Notes under the pieces: generated by a model
What the model saw: the letters and a program-made list of their open reading frames with translations, nothing else
Database searches by the model: none
What the model was told of the DNA's origin: nothing
Program-made: the position numbers and the translations under genes
In this document: piece by piece, positions 55,741 to 64,000 of the stretch
Layout of the letters: the number at the start of each line of letters is the position of its first letter
Numbering within the stretch: the stretch's first letter is position 1
Source: Methanospirillum lacunae
GTDB lineage: Archaea; Halobacteriota; Methanomicrobia; Methanomicrobiales; Methanospirillaceae
Length of the DNA: 64,000 nt
Direction: 5' to 3' (one strand)
NCBI RefSeq assembly: GCF_046195335.1
Contig: NZ_CP176093.1

Positions 55741-56802
55741 GTGATTTCACTCCGTTTTTACCGCATATATGATATTGGAAGGGAGATTGATCTCGATCAG
55801 CTCGAACGTGAACTTGCACGAAGTTACTTTACTGCCAGGGCCAGTTTTCTACGGGTCAATCCGAAATCCATTATGATGGAAGACCCCCCGCTCATGCTCA
55901 AAATGCATGAAGTGAGCGTTGAGCGTCAGGGTTATACGTTTAACCTGCATGTCATCGCCCGTTTATATGATATTGGGGCAATAAGTCTCTGTTTTTTGTA
56001 TGACGATCCAGAGGCACCTTCATCTGCTCTTGAGGATACGGCTCTACTCTTTGCGGGACATGAAGGATTGTCTGATCTCTTTGGCACGTATCTAAAGAAT
56101 CTGGGTGAGATTCTTGGGCCACATATCAAAAATATCTCGATCCAATCTGATTTCTTTGAAGACTATACGATCTATGTCACCGATCGTATTGACAAAAGTA
56201 TTGATCCTGCAGTCCTCCTCAGTGGAGAGAGAACTCAGTTTTCATCACAGATGCGGGAGGAGATCGTCAGAAACACGCACAGTTACACTGCTGATGATAT
56301 TGCTATCCTCTCGTATGACTCAGCGCTTCTTTGCAATCCTGAAAATCCAACAGACCTCATAGATCTCATTGAGTTTGCAAATGTGCAGGTACTAGAACTC
56401 AGATATTATGACCGGGTTCTCAACCGTCAGATGGAGAAGATGTATGATGATATTGAGCAGGCAGACCGGATGTCACGTTTTCGCAGGATGCGGCAATACC
56501 ATCATATTATGTCCCAGTTGATGGAGACCTATGCTGAGATATCGGAAATAACAGAAAAAGTGAACAACCTGATCAAAGTCACGGAAGATGTCTATTATGC
56601 CAGGGTGTATGCCACTGTCCTTAAAGTGATGCGAAGCAGCCAGTGGAGTGACAGTGTGGACCGAAAAATTAAGGTCATTCACGAAAACTACTCGATGCTT
56701 TCTGAAGAGGTCAGAATTCAACACTCAAATTTCCTTGAATGGGTGGTTATTATTCTCATTGCCATGGAATGTGTTCTTGGTCTTTTGAGAAGTATAGAAT
56801 AA
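55741..56802 (+). CDS. RMD1/DUF155-family membrane protein
   Basis: This 353-residue protein starts with GTG, with GGAGAG about 9 nt before it. An N-terminal alpha/beta domain (ISLRFYRIYDIGREIDLDQL) is followed by a long helical region and a single C-terminal TM (FLEWVVIILIAMECVLGLL). The end pattern WSDSVDRKIKVI, then HENYSMLSEEV, HSNFLEW and the TM is the RMD1/YagE (DUF155) signature. Eukaryotic RMD1 relatives are mitochondrial inner-membrane proteins linked to translation. The archaeal function is unknown. Its N-terminal-domain, stalk and C-terminal TM order recalls CorA. Confidence 0.82.
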   Translation: MISLRFYRIYDIGREIDLDQLERELARSYFTARASFLRVNPKSIMMEDPPLMLKMHEVSVERQGYTFNLHVIARLYDIGAISLCFLYDDPEAPSSALEDTALLFAGHEGLSDLFGTYLKNLGEILGPHIKNISIQSDFFEDYTIYVTDRIDKSIDPAVLLSGERTQFSSQMREEIVRNTHSYTADDIAILSYDSALLCNPENPTDLIDLIEFANVQVLELRYYDRVLNRQMEKMYDDIEQADRMSRFRRMRQYHHIMSQLMETYAEISEITEKVNNLIKVTEDVYYARVYATVLKVMRSSQWSDSVDRKIKVIHENYSMLSEEVRIQHSNFLEWVVIILIAMECVLGLLRSIE

Positions 56803-56875
56803 GAATTGATACACTGTTACTTTCTCCAGAAAGAAGTCTTCTTATCGGTTCATTCTGCACACGTATAGGTATACA

Positions 56876-57784
56876 ATGCCTGGAATAATTGAAGCCGTGG
56901 ATCTCAGGAAAGAATATGGGTCCCTTACTGCAGTTGACGGTATCAGTTTTTCGGTAAAAAAAGGAGAACTATTTGGATTCCTAGGTCCAAACGGGGCCGG
57001 AAAAACCACAACTATGAAGATTTGCGAGTGTGTCTCTCCCAGAACTGCAGGTTCTCTGCATATCTTCTCCATGGATCCTGATCTTGCGGGAAGGGAGATT
57101 CGTAGCCGCCTTGGTGTAGTTCCTCAGGAAACCAACCTCGACAATGAGTTGACTGTTGCAGAAAATCTGCAAATTTATGCGTCATTTTTTAATATCTCAC
57201 CTGTTGAGGCCCGTATAAGAACCGAAGACCTTCTGGATTTTTTCGAACTTACAGCCAAGCGAGACACACTCATTGAACAACTATCAGGGGGTATGAAACG
57301 GCGACTGCTTTTGGCACGTGCCATGATCAATCATCCTGAGATCCTGATTCTTGACGAACCAACGATTGGACTGGATCCCCAGGCACGTCACCACATCTGG
57401 GAACGCTTGCAGCAGATCCGTTCTCAGGGAAACACGATAGTTATTACAACCCATTATCTGGATGAAGCTGAAAGGCTCTGTGACCGGCTGGTGATTATGG
57501 ATCACGGGAAGATCCTGGTTGAAGGTTCGCCAAGAGATCTGATTGATACTCATATTGGGATGGATATCGTGGAGGTTGAACATACACCTGAAGTAGTCAA
57601 CTGCCTGAACTCGCTTGGAATTATCTTCGAGTCCGTTAGTGAAACAATTCAAATCAGGACTAAAACCCCTCGACAGGTTGCAGATCAGATCCTTTCAGAG
57701 TGCCAGGGCGTCAGGGTTGTTACAAGACCGGCAAGTCTTGAGGATGTATTTTTAATGCTTACTGGAAGGAGGCTTCGTGAATGA
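56876..57784 (+). CDS. DrrA-type ABC exporter ATP-binding protein
   Basis: This 302-residue ATPase has Walker A GPNGAGKT, the signature LSGGMKRRL, Walker B LILDEPTIGLDP and the H-loop TTHYLDEAERL, plus a C-terminal extension (TPEVVNCLNS to SLEDVFLMLTGRRL) typical of the DrrA/NodI group. It ends in an ATGA overlap with the permease gene. Together they form a two-gene exporter for a lipid, polysaccharide or drug-like substrate. Confidence 0.93.
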   Translation: MPGIIEAVDLRKEYGSLTAVDGISFSVKKGELFGFLGPNGAGKTTTMKICECVSPRTAGSLHIFSMDPDLAGREIRSRLGVVPQETNLDNELTVAENLQIYASFFNISPVEARIRTEDLLDFFELTAKRDTLIEQLSGGMKRRLLLARAMINHPEILILDEPTIGLDPQARHHIWERLQQIRSQGNTIVITTHYLDEAERLCDRLVIMDHGKILVEGSPRDLIDTHIGMDIVEVEHTPEVVNCLNSLGIIFESVSETIQIRTKTPRQVADQILSECQGVRVVTRPASLEDVFLMLTGRRLRE

Positions 57785-58569
57785 CCCGGACCAATTATAA
57801 CCTGGTAATGTTTCTTCGCAATTCATATCATGTGTGGTTCCGAAATCTACTGGTCTTTCGGAAGAATATCAGAGTAAACTTCCTCCCACCTTTTGTTGAA
57901 CCTCTTCTTTACCTGGGGGCTATTGGATTTGGTATCGGTACTTATGTAGGAGAGGTTGATGGGATCTCGTTTGTCCGCTTTATTGCTCCCGCAATCCTTG
58001 CAGCTTCTGTTATGAATGCCTCATTTTTCGAATGTGCATACGGAACCTATGTCAGGATGTATTATGGGAAGGCTTTTGAAGCAATGATGGCTACTCCGAT
58101 ACGTTTGCGGGAGATTGTTATTGGTGAGATCTTTTGGGGAGCAACCCGGGGACTCATATCAGCTGCCGCTATTCTTTTGATCTTATCTCTTCTGGGTCTT
58201 GCTGATCTTCCCCAGAGTTTGGTTATCCTTCCTCTTGCTTTTTTGGCAGGATTCCTTTTCTCAGCGATTGCAGCATGTTTCTCAGCAGTTACACCTTCTA
58301 TTGATACTTTAAGTTATCCATCGCTTCTCTATATTGCCCCGATGTTTCTTTTTAGCGGAACATTCTTTCCACTCAGTCTTCTTCCAGAGCCATTGCAGAT
58401 TTTTGCATTTGTTGCTCTTCCGCTAACACATGTTGTCACTCTTACCCGGGGAATCATGGTTGGCGGAGCTATGCCGTTCTGGCCTGTCAATATTGCATGG
58501 ATCATCGCAGGAATTGTGGTTGCCACATGTATTGCAGTCAGGCTTTTTGACCGCAGGTTAATCATTTAA
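57781..58569 (+). CDS. DrrB/NodJ-type ABC-2 permease
   Basis: This 262-residue protein has six TM helices and the ABC-2 motifs: PFVEPLLYLGAIGFGIGTYV near 39, the coupling region FECAYGTYVRMYYGKAFEAM near 81 and MFLFSGTFFPLSLLPEPLQ near 192. It pairs with the overlapping ATPase upstream. Its size and organisation match NodJ/DrrB exporters. The substrate cannot be read from sequence. Confidence 0.9.
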   Translation: MTRTNYNLVMFLRNSYHVWFRNLLVFRKNIRVNFLPPFVEPLLYLGAIGFGIGTYVGEVDGISFVRFIAPAILAASVMNASFFECAYGTYVRMYYGKAFEAMMATPIRLREIVIGEIFWGATRGLISAAAILLILSLLGLADLPQSLVILPLAFLAGFLFSAIAACFSAVTPSIDTLSYPSLLYIAPMFLFSGTFFPLSLLPEPLQIFAFVALPLTHVVTLTRGIMVGGAMPFWPVNIAWIIAGIVVATCIAVRLFDRRLII

Positions 58570-58587
58570 AAAAAAATAGACGATGAG

Positions 58588-59289
58588 TTAGATTTTGAGC
58601 CCTGATTGGTATGAGAATGCTTTTTGGAAGGTTCTCATATCTCCTGCTACTTCTGTTTTGTCTTTCCACTGGTTTGTAGCAGAAACGTTGGTCTGATTAT
58701 CCCTCGCCTCCATGATAGAACCACCAAATGTAGTTCTTACTATACCGTCAGCGCTTAAATATCCGGAATTTGTATCCGGGCTGATAGCCACCTGGTAATT
58801 CAGTCCGGCTGGCACCAGATCTTCACCAACCATCCGGAGATTACCGGATTCTGATATCTGGGCATGGTTTACATTCATAAAGGAGGTCTTTGACTGAACT
58901 GTATTACAGAATGCAGGGAGCCAGGCGAGGTCTTTGGCTGCATACACACACCGGATTAAGTCATCATCAGCTGGTTTGTATGATCCTGCAATATTCAGGA
59001 GATAACTCTCCTCGCCGAGCATGTGTGATCCATTGGTCGTATCATATGTCAGAATTTTCTGGGTCTGAATATTGTATGTATTTACAGCCTGGTTCTTAGA
59101 ATCAAAATCAAAGTTCTTGTTTATGGCAAGTTTTCCCCCATTGGTCAGGAGATTATCTGACCAGGAAGTCTCCCCGATAACATCACCGGGATTTGTGATA
59201 TGCTTTGTAATTGAATACTCCTGGCTATCAGCTGATGCTATTGTGATGGCAACAAGAGATACAAGGATAATACTTATTATTGTTCTCAT
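58588..59289 (-). CDS. Exported protein of unknown function
   Basis: The ATG at 59289 gives a 233-residue protein with a signal peptide (TIISIILVSLVAITIASADS). I prefer it to a frame opening 28 codons earlier. The mature part is beta-rich with NxT/NxS sequons (NGSH, NQTNVSATN) and two or three cysteines (IRCVYAAKDLAWLPAFCNTV), perhaps a disulfide. No family is recognised. It converges with the DrrB-type permease and lies downstream of the M13 peptidase gene. Confidence 0.65.
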   Translation of the reverse strand: MRTIISIILVSLVAITIASADSQEYSITKHITNPGDVIGETSWSDNLLTNGGKLAINKNFDFDSKNQAVNTYNIQTQKILTYDTTNGSHMLGEESYLLNIAGSYKPADDDLIRCVYAAKDLAWLPAFCNTVQSKTSFMNVNHAQISESGNLRMVGEDLVPAGLNYQVAISPDTNSGYLSADGIVRTTFGGSIMEARDNQTNVSATNQWKDKTEVAGDMRTFQKAFSYQSGLKI

Positions 59290-59481
59290 GGATAATCTCA
59301 AATTGGGTTTCTGTTTTATAGGAGGCTGCAATATCTGATTACCATTGATAATATACAGCAATAGTGAGTACATGTCATGCCTTCATATTGAAGGCCTTTC
59401 TCTTTACTGTTCAAAAAAAAATGTGATTGATCTGTGATTCAATTCTACCATACAATTGTATGAATTTCCCTTTTTTTCTGA

Positions 59482-61512
59482 TTACCATATGACCGGTCGC
59501 TGCTCTGGCGTCCGATAGAGGCTATTGTCAGGCCTGATTGATGGAAATGCTTCGTAAAACTCAGGAATATTAAATGATGGGCCATTTGCTCTAAACTTCA
59601 CCCATGGATGAGGGTTAGTATATGAATCACTTCTGAGGTACTCATCTCTGGCAACTCCACTCCAGATCCGGACAAAAGAGAAAAAGACCTTTTGTTCCGG
59701 AGTAATATTGTCAGTACCTGACATCTTTGATACATCCTTTCCGTTCTTTTCCCAGGCATGAAAAGCCAGGGTCAAACCTCCGAAATCAGCAATATTTTCA
59801 CCAAGTGTGAGATTTCCATTCACAAATACCCCGGGAATCACTTCGAAGTGATTATATTGATCAACTATGATATTTGCCTGCTTTTGGAATTTTGCTGAAT
59901 CATCTGCATTCCACCAGTCACGAAGGTTTCCATCTTTATCAAAAAGGCGACCCTGGTCATCAAAGCCATGTGTCATCTCATGACCAATAACAGCTCCGAT
60001 TCCTCCATAATTTATTGAATCATCAGCATCAGGGTCAAAGAAAGGTGGTTGTAATATTGCAGCCGGAAATACGATCTCATTGAGAGTTGGATTGTAATAT
60101 GCATTCACTGTCTGAGGTGACATCAGCCATGCAGTTCTGTCAACTGGTTTACCAATCTTATCCAATCCGTTTGGCCCATGTATTTTTGAAAACTTTCCAG
60201 CATTTAGTACATTCAAAACATACGAATCTGATAGGCTTAAGTTAGAATAATTGAGCCATACATTCGGATATCCTATCTTTTCCTCTATGGCATCCAGTTT
60301 CTCTATTGCAGCCTGCTTTGTCGAATCACTCATCCAGGTCAGGTTGACGATCCTCTCTCTAAGCGTTTCCCGGATGGAATGGGATATTTTTCGTGCTTTT
60401 TCACGCTCCTCCGCGTTAAAATACATCTCAACATATTTTTTTCCTACCTCATCCTGAATTGCAGAATTTACAACTGTGAGGACACGTTTCCATCTAGGTT
60501 CTTGAGATTCGATACCATTCAAGATATGGCTGTAAAAATCAAAGTTCTCTTCCTCAAACGGTTCTGAAAGATAGGGTGATAACGAATCAACAAGTTTGTA
60601 AAGTAAAAAAATCTTCCAATCTTCGAGAGAAACTGAATCAACCATCTGATCAAATTTCTCTATTACAGTACGTTGGTGTAGGTTTATCTTATCAGAATAT
60701 CCAGAACCATTGATGGCCGCAAGAGTCTCCCATTCGATATTCGGGTACTCTGACTGAAGGTCAGACCATGGAATAATGTGGGTAGTATTAATAGGATCCC
60801 TGTTTTCAACGGTTGTATAATGAGATGAGGCCATCTCCTTTTCAATATTATATATTGTCCCGGCATACTCTTTGGCATCTGATTCAGAATAATTGAGAAG
60901 AAGGAAGACATTTTTTATATGATTCTTATATGCTTCCTGAATAGAAACCGTCTCTGAATCATTTCTGAAGTAGTAATCCCGTTCAGGTAGCCCAATCCCA
61001 CCCTGTTCTACCTGTGGTATCATCCAGGTAGAGTTGGTTGGATCCTGGTCAGCATAATATGAAAAGAATGGATCAATACCATACTCTATTAGATGTGAAG
61101 AGACATTGAAGAGATCATGCTTTGTGGAAATTGAATTAATTAAAGCAATTTCTCCAGCAATCGGGGTGATGGACTGGTTATTTATGGTTTCAGTGTCCAT
61201 ACCGCTTGAATAAAATTTTCCAATCAGGGTTTCTTTTCCAGATGTGTAGTTCGATGCTTCATTATCAAAAAGAATATGCAACTGATCTTCTGTTTTATCA
61301 TTCACCTCTGTGAAAGTTGTGTACGAACTCTTGTTTGTTGGGAGTGGATGTTCTTTTATCCATGCAGTATTTACGTAATTGAAAAGGTCATCACCGGGTT
61401 CGATACTGGTATTTAGAATAAATGTATCTGATGGTGGTGTCAAGTTAGCACTTCCTGTCTGGAATAAACAGAATCCGAGAATAATAAATTGAATCATCCA
61501 GAATTTTTTCAT
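59482..61512 (-). CDS. Secreted M13-family (neprilysin/PepO-like) zinc metallopeptidase
   Basis: This 676-residue protein has a signal peptide (FWMIQFIILGFCLFQTGSA), then the helical M13 N-terminal domain starting PGDDLFNYVNTAWIKEHPLP. The C-terminal gluzincin domain has the zinc motif HEMTH (His511, Glu512, His515), the third ligand Glu572 in ENIADFGG, and the substrate Asn-Ala motif as NAYYNPTLNEIVFPA. It is of full family length. It would cleave peptides of up to about 40 residues outside the cell. M13 enzymes are common in bacteria and animals but rarer in archaea. Confidence 0.94.
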   Translation of the reverse strand: MKKFWMIQFIILGFCLFQTGSANLTPPSDTFILNTSIEPGDDLFNYVNTAWIKEHPLPTNKSSYTTFTEVNDKTEDQLHILFDNEASNYTSGKETLIGKFYSSGMDTETINNQSITPIAGEIALINSISTKHDLFNVSSHLIEYGIDPFFSYYADQDPTNSTWMIPQVEQGGIGLPERDYYFRNDSETVSIQEAYKNHIKNVFLLLNYSESDAKEYAGTIYNIEKEMASSHYTTVENRDPINTTHIIPWSDLQSEYPNIEWETLAAINGSGYSDKINLHQRTVIEKFDQMVDSVSLEDWKIFLLYKLVDSLSPYLSEPFEEENFDFYSHILNGIESQEPRWKRVLTVVNSAIQDEVGKKYVEMYFNAEEREKARKISHSIRETLRERIVNLTWMSDSTKQAAIEKLDAIEEKIGYPNVWLNYSNLSLSDSYVLNVLNAGKFSKIHGPNGLDKIGKPVDRTAWLMSPQTVNAYYNPTLNEIVFPAAILQPPFFDPDADDSINYGGIGAVIGHEMTHGFDDQGRLFDKDGNLRDWWNADDSAKFQKQANIIVDQYNHFEVIPGVFVNGNLTLGENIADFGGLTLAFHAWEKNGKDVSKMSGTDNITPEQKVFFSFVRIWSGVARDEYLRSDSYTNPHPWVKFRANGPSFNIPEFYEAFPSIRPDNSLYRTPEQRPVIW

Positions 61513-61669
61513 AACAATGTACCATAATCTAATTCGCAGGTGAGACTAATACAATGTTCAATAGAGTTTGGTTTTCCTGATCTTCTATCATAGGTTATTT
61601 TAGATCTTGTTTATGGTCTGCTTTGCCGAAATGTTATTAGGAATAAAACCGAATTCCCGGGTACACATT

Positions 61670-62125
61670 ATGACCACTATATCTTCAGCTGTATATTATC
61701 GATTTGTGTTAGTATTCATCGTGAGTTGTATTCTTGTTACAAACCAGACGATTTCTGCCTCAGTGTTTCTCATGAATGGTACTGAAATTTCACAGGATCA
61801 GATCCCTGATATCATAAATACAACTGTTCAGGGACTGATTAAAAATCCGTCCCCTCTTATTTTTTTCTATGATTATGAGTGCCAGTCATGCCAGCAGGCT
61901 CTTGACTCTGTCAGGTATTTTGAGAAACGTAACCCGAATGCCAGAATCACGTATTATGATCTTGGTGATTCACAAAAAAACCGCAGTATGTTCCTTCAAT
62001 ATAAGAGTAATTTTAATACCACAAAAATAAGATATCCTGCCATATTTTCCGGTGAAATAGTTATCTCCGGAAGTAGTGATATCATCCATCACATTGAATT
62101 GTTTGCCAAAGGATACAGGAAGTAG
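61670..62125 (+). CDS. Exported thioredoxin-like protein
   Basis: The ATG at 61670 gives a 151-residue protein with a signal/anchor (YRFVLVFIVSCILVTNQTIS, about 10-29). I reject an upstream start because it adds a non-signal stretch. The C-terminal 100 residues look like a thioredoxin fold: PLIFFYDYECQSCQQALD places Cys71 and Cys74 in a CxxC at the expected strand-helix turn, and KIRYPAIFSGEIVISGS has the cis-Pro region. An extracytoplasmic disulfide or redox role is likely. It diverges from the M13 peptidase gene. Confidence 0.72.
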   Translation: MTTISSAVYYRFVLVFIVSCILVTNQTISASVFLMNGTEISQDQIPDIINTTVQGLIKNPSPLIFFYDYECQSCQQALDSVRYFEKRNPNARITYYDLGDSQKNRSMFLQYKSNFNTTKIRYPAIFSGEIVISGSSDIIHHIELFAKGYRK

Positions 62126-62221
62126 TGCTTAGATATAATCAGAGAAACATTTGTGTCTCTACACTTTCCGATGTACAATTCCTAAAGCAGATTGATTAAT
62201 AATACGTCTTCCCTGAATCTC

Positions 62222-63586
62222 ATGACATCTACCTGGAATTCATATCTCTCTGAAATACTGCACCATACCAGAACCCCTGATTTTGCAGCTGATACACATG
62301 CAAGGCCTATTACAGATGCTTATATTGTTCCCTCTCCTGATAAGCAGGATCTCCATTTTGCACTTCCGGTGGTCATTAAAACCGGAATATTTGATGAGAT
62401 ATCTCTCCCCCTCTCAGGTTCAATTGGAGGAATCCAGGCAGTCATTGAATACTGTAAACAGAAAGCACAATCTTCCCATGATCTTGGTGCTTTGTATGGG
62501 GTTGACACCGGGAACCAATCACGATATCAGGTTAATCTTGAGCCCTGCACTATTATTTCGTCTTCATCTTCAATCGCAACAAGTTTGTGGCATCCGGATG
62601 ATCAGAATTATTTCAAAGATCAGAAGATACACCTGATTCTTCAGGGTGCATTCCCATATCGAGAACCTTCCTCATCACGAGTTCCAGAAATTGTGGATCG
62701 GCTTGTATCATATGCACAGGCTATAACGGATACTGTGAATGCAACTCCACGTGGAAAGATTAAGCGTACATGGGAGGTGGTCATCGATCAACAAACTCTT
62801 CAGGACAGACTTGGAGAACTCGGGCTGATATCATTTATCGGGGATGGTACAAGACCTGCAAGGGAATACACCCGTTATCGATGCTGGGAACGTGTTGCAG
62901 GGCCCAAGCGTGGTGTTCACATTCCTTTTATTTGTCCACGTGAATTGAATCCAGTCGAGGTTTATCTTCCCGGTTCCAACAAGACCATCACCGGACTTGG
63001 TATCAGAAGGGGCGAACTGTTTGCAATTACCGGATCAAATGCCCAGGGAAAATCATCACTCCTTCAGGCGATTTATTGCGGACAAGATATTCATGCTCAT
63101 GGAGATGGAAGAGAACATTTGGTCACTCTCCCCGGTGGTGTTTCAGTTGATTCTACCAACATCGAATTGAAAGGAGTTGATCTTACGCCCTTCTTTGGCA
63201 GTCTTCCACCTGGCATGGATGGTACTCCGTATTGTGCCTCAGGTCATGGTAGTGGTTCAGCATCCATGGCGTTCAGAATAAAGGAAGCAATTAAAAAGAG
63301 ATCTCCGTATATCATCATCGATGAAGATCGGTCTGCACAGAATCTGCTCAATCCATGCTATATGAGCATGGATTCCCAGGTTAATTCACTGGCATCCTTA
63401 ATAAGCAAAGATCGTAAATGGCTGGATGACTCAAGCCTGATAATCGCTGGCTCCGGAATGGAACTGATGATTGCGGGTGCAGACCGGATAATCAGACTCT
63501 GTAACCATGCTCCGGTTGCTGTCTCACGTGATGAATGGCGGACTGGATTAAAACAGTATTATCAGGAATTAATCGAGATGGTGTGA
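62222..63586 (+). CDS. ABC-class P-loop ATPase (COG3044/MRB1590-like)
   Basis: This protein of about 454 residues starts at the ATG at 62222 and not at an upstream TTG. It has Walker A GSNAQGKSSLL near 275, an ABC-like signature ASGHGSGSASM near 340 and Walker B YIIIDEDRSAQNLL near 363, where DEDxSAxN is the hallmark of the COG3044 ABC-class ATPases. It is soluble, with no transporter partner, so transport is unlikely. A trypanosome relative, MRB1590, is an RNA-editing ATPase. It is shorter than many members. Confidence 0.85.
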   Translation: MTSTWNSYLSEILHHTRTPDFAADTHARPITDAYIVPSPDKQDLHFALPVVIKTGIFDEISLPLSGSIGGIQAVIEYCKQKAQSSHDLGALYGVDTGNQSRYQVNLEPCTIISSSSSIATSLWHPDDQNYFKDQKIHLILQGAFPYREPSSSRVPEIVDRLVSYAQAITDTVNATPRGKIKRTWEVVIDQQTLQDRLGELGLISFIGDGTRPAREYTRYRCWERVAGPKRGVHIPFICPRELNPVEVYLPGSNKTITGLGIRRGELFAITGSNAQGKSSLLQAIYCGQDIHAHGDGREHLVTLPGGVSVDSTNIELKGVDLTPFFGSLPPGMDGTPYCASGHGSGSASMAFRIKEAIKKRSPYIIIDEDRSAQNLLNPCYMSMDSQVNSLASLISKDRKWLDDSSLIIAGSGMELMIAGADRIIRLCNHAPVAVSRDEWRTGLKQYYQELIEMV

Positions 63587-63629
63587 GTCAGAATAGTGGA
63601 GTAAAAGAGGAAGAATTCTTTCAATCAGG

Positions 63630-63905
63630 TCACTGATACCGCTTTTTATATTCGTTGAACAGGGCCACTGCATACTTTTCAGTAATCTTCGTAGGAATAT
63701 AGTTGAGAATTTTCGCACGGGTAATGAGTTCCTGTTTGATTTCATTCTCATTGTGGATCTGGTGGGCTGCAACTTCATTCAGGATAAAATCAAGTTGGTT
63801 TATGCCCGTGGCCTTGCCATCAATTTCTATTGATCCAATTGTTGTGTTCTGTGGTATAATTCCTCCACAGACTTTACAGTAGACCCCATCTTTATCATCA
63901 GTCAT
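63630..63905 (-). CDS. Small CxxC protein conserved in methanogens
   Basis: This 91-residue protein has an N-terminal CKVCGG (a zinc half-site) and IEIDGKATGINQLDFIL, followed by charged helices with KQELITRAKILNYIPTK and YAVALFNEYKKRY. Similar small methanogen proteins are sometimes auto-named NAC-family transcription factor, a label I would not rely on. The ATG at 63905 fits the conserved start. The remaining 95 bp to the right edge contain no supported gene. Confidence 0.65.
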   Translation of the reverse strand: MTDDKDGVYCKVCGGIIPQNTTIGSIEIDGKATGINQLDFILNEVAAHQIHNENEIKQELITRAKILNYIPTKITEKYAVALFNEYKKRYQ

Positions 63906-64000
63906 GTTCGGTATCCCGTATCATGGTCAGTGACATTTTGAACCGGGTCACAGCACTCAATGCATGTGGTACATTTGCAGGAAATATGATTGTATTACCT

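Noticed and set aside
63902..63994. 30-codon leftward Cys-rich stretch (SCKCTTCIECCD) ending in an ATGA overlap with the last gene
   Set aside because: It looks metal-binding, but an in-frame stop precedes it and it contains no ATG, GTG or TTG start, so I cannot support a gene.
1..64000. Insertion sequences, integrases, attachment sites, rRNA
   Set aside because: I saw no transposase or integrase motifs, terminal inverted repeats, tRNA-end duplications or rRNA-like blocks.

Overview
The window reads as a stretch of euryarchaeal chromosome, most like a methanogen of the order Methanomicrobiales and closest in style to Methanospirillum. The clues are a thermosome subunit, membrane-bound archaeal LonB, archaeal Nob1, a GfcR-type PRTase regulator, TATA boxes with GGTGAT/GGAGG ribosome-binding sites, a tRNA-Ser without an encoded CCA, a GH57/debranching/GT4 glycogen cluster, and several large secreted PKD, Ig-like and dockerin-like proteins. 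The genus is inferred from gene style, not from a marker gene.

Region 1 (1-11500) is accessory. A two-module non-ribosomal peptide synthetase (C-A-PCP-C-A-PCP-reductase, minus strand) runs off the left edge. It is preceded 16 bp upstream by a 14-TM-type MFS exporter, and the pair looks like one transcript driven by a palindromic TATA region. Next come a DUF2284 protein and an OsmC protein (minus strand), diverging from a TetR regulator across an inverted repeat. Region 2 (11800-25900) is a mosaic: a secreted transglutaminase, a second DUF2284 protein with a metallo-beta-lactamase-fold partner, a methyltransferase, secreted proteins (one built from 51-bp repeats), a NudC-like pseudogene, a secreted nitroreductase, a DNA-binding regulator followed by an aminotransferase-fold protein that has lost its PLP lysine, and an ABC-2 type exporter.

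Region 3 (25900-33800) holds a dockerin-like secreted protein, a three-gene glycogen cluster (debranching enzyme, GT4 glycosyltransferase, GH57 enzyme), a doubly frameshifted cupin-cytosine deaminase fusion and a BofA-like membrane protein. Region 4 (33850-45720) is core. On the minus strand lies a tightly overlapping series LonB-TldD-PmbA-AroD followed by TPR and Ig-like proteins. On the plus strand are Prs-Nob1-GfcR-thermosome and tRNA-Ser(CGA).

Region 5 (45850-64000) is dominated by the cell surface and membrane: a 7TM-PAS histidine kinase, a 1597-residue protein with 16 PKD modules (three nearly identical 249-bp units), CorA, an amino acid permease with a possible leader ORF, an RMD1/DUF155 protein, a DrrAB-like ABC exporter, an M13 metallopeptidase, a thioredoxin-like protein and an ABC-class ATPase. 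I found no CRISPR array, insertion sequence, integrase or rRNA. The most unusual points are the archaeal NRPS-exporter unit, the aminotransferase pseudoenzyme (N to Y, D to N, K to M), and the cupin-deaminase gene broken by two compensating indels.
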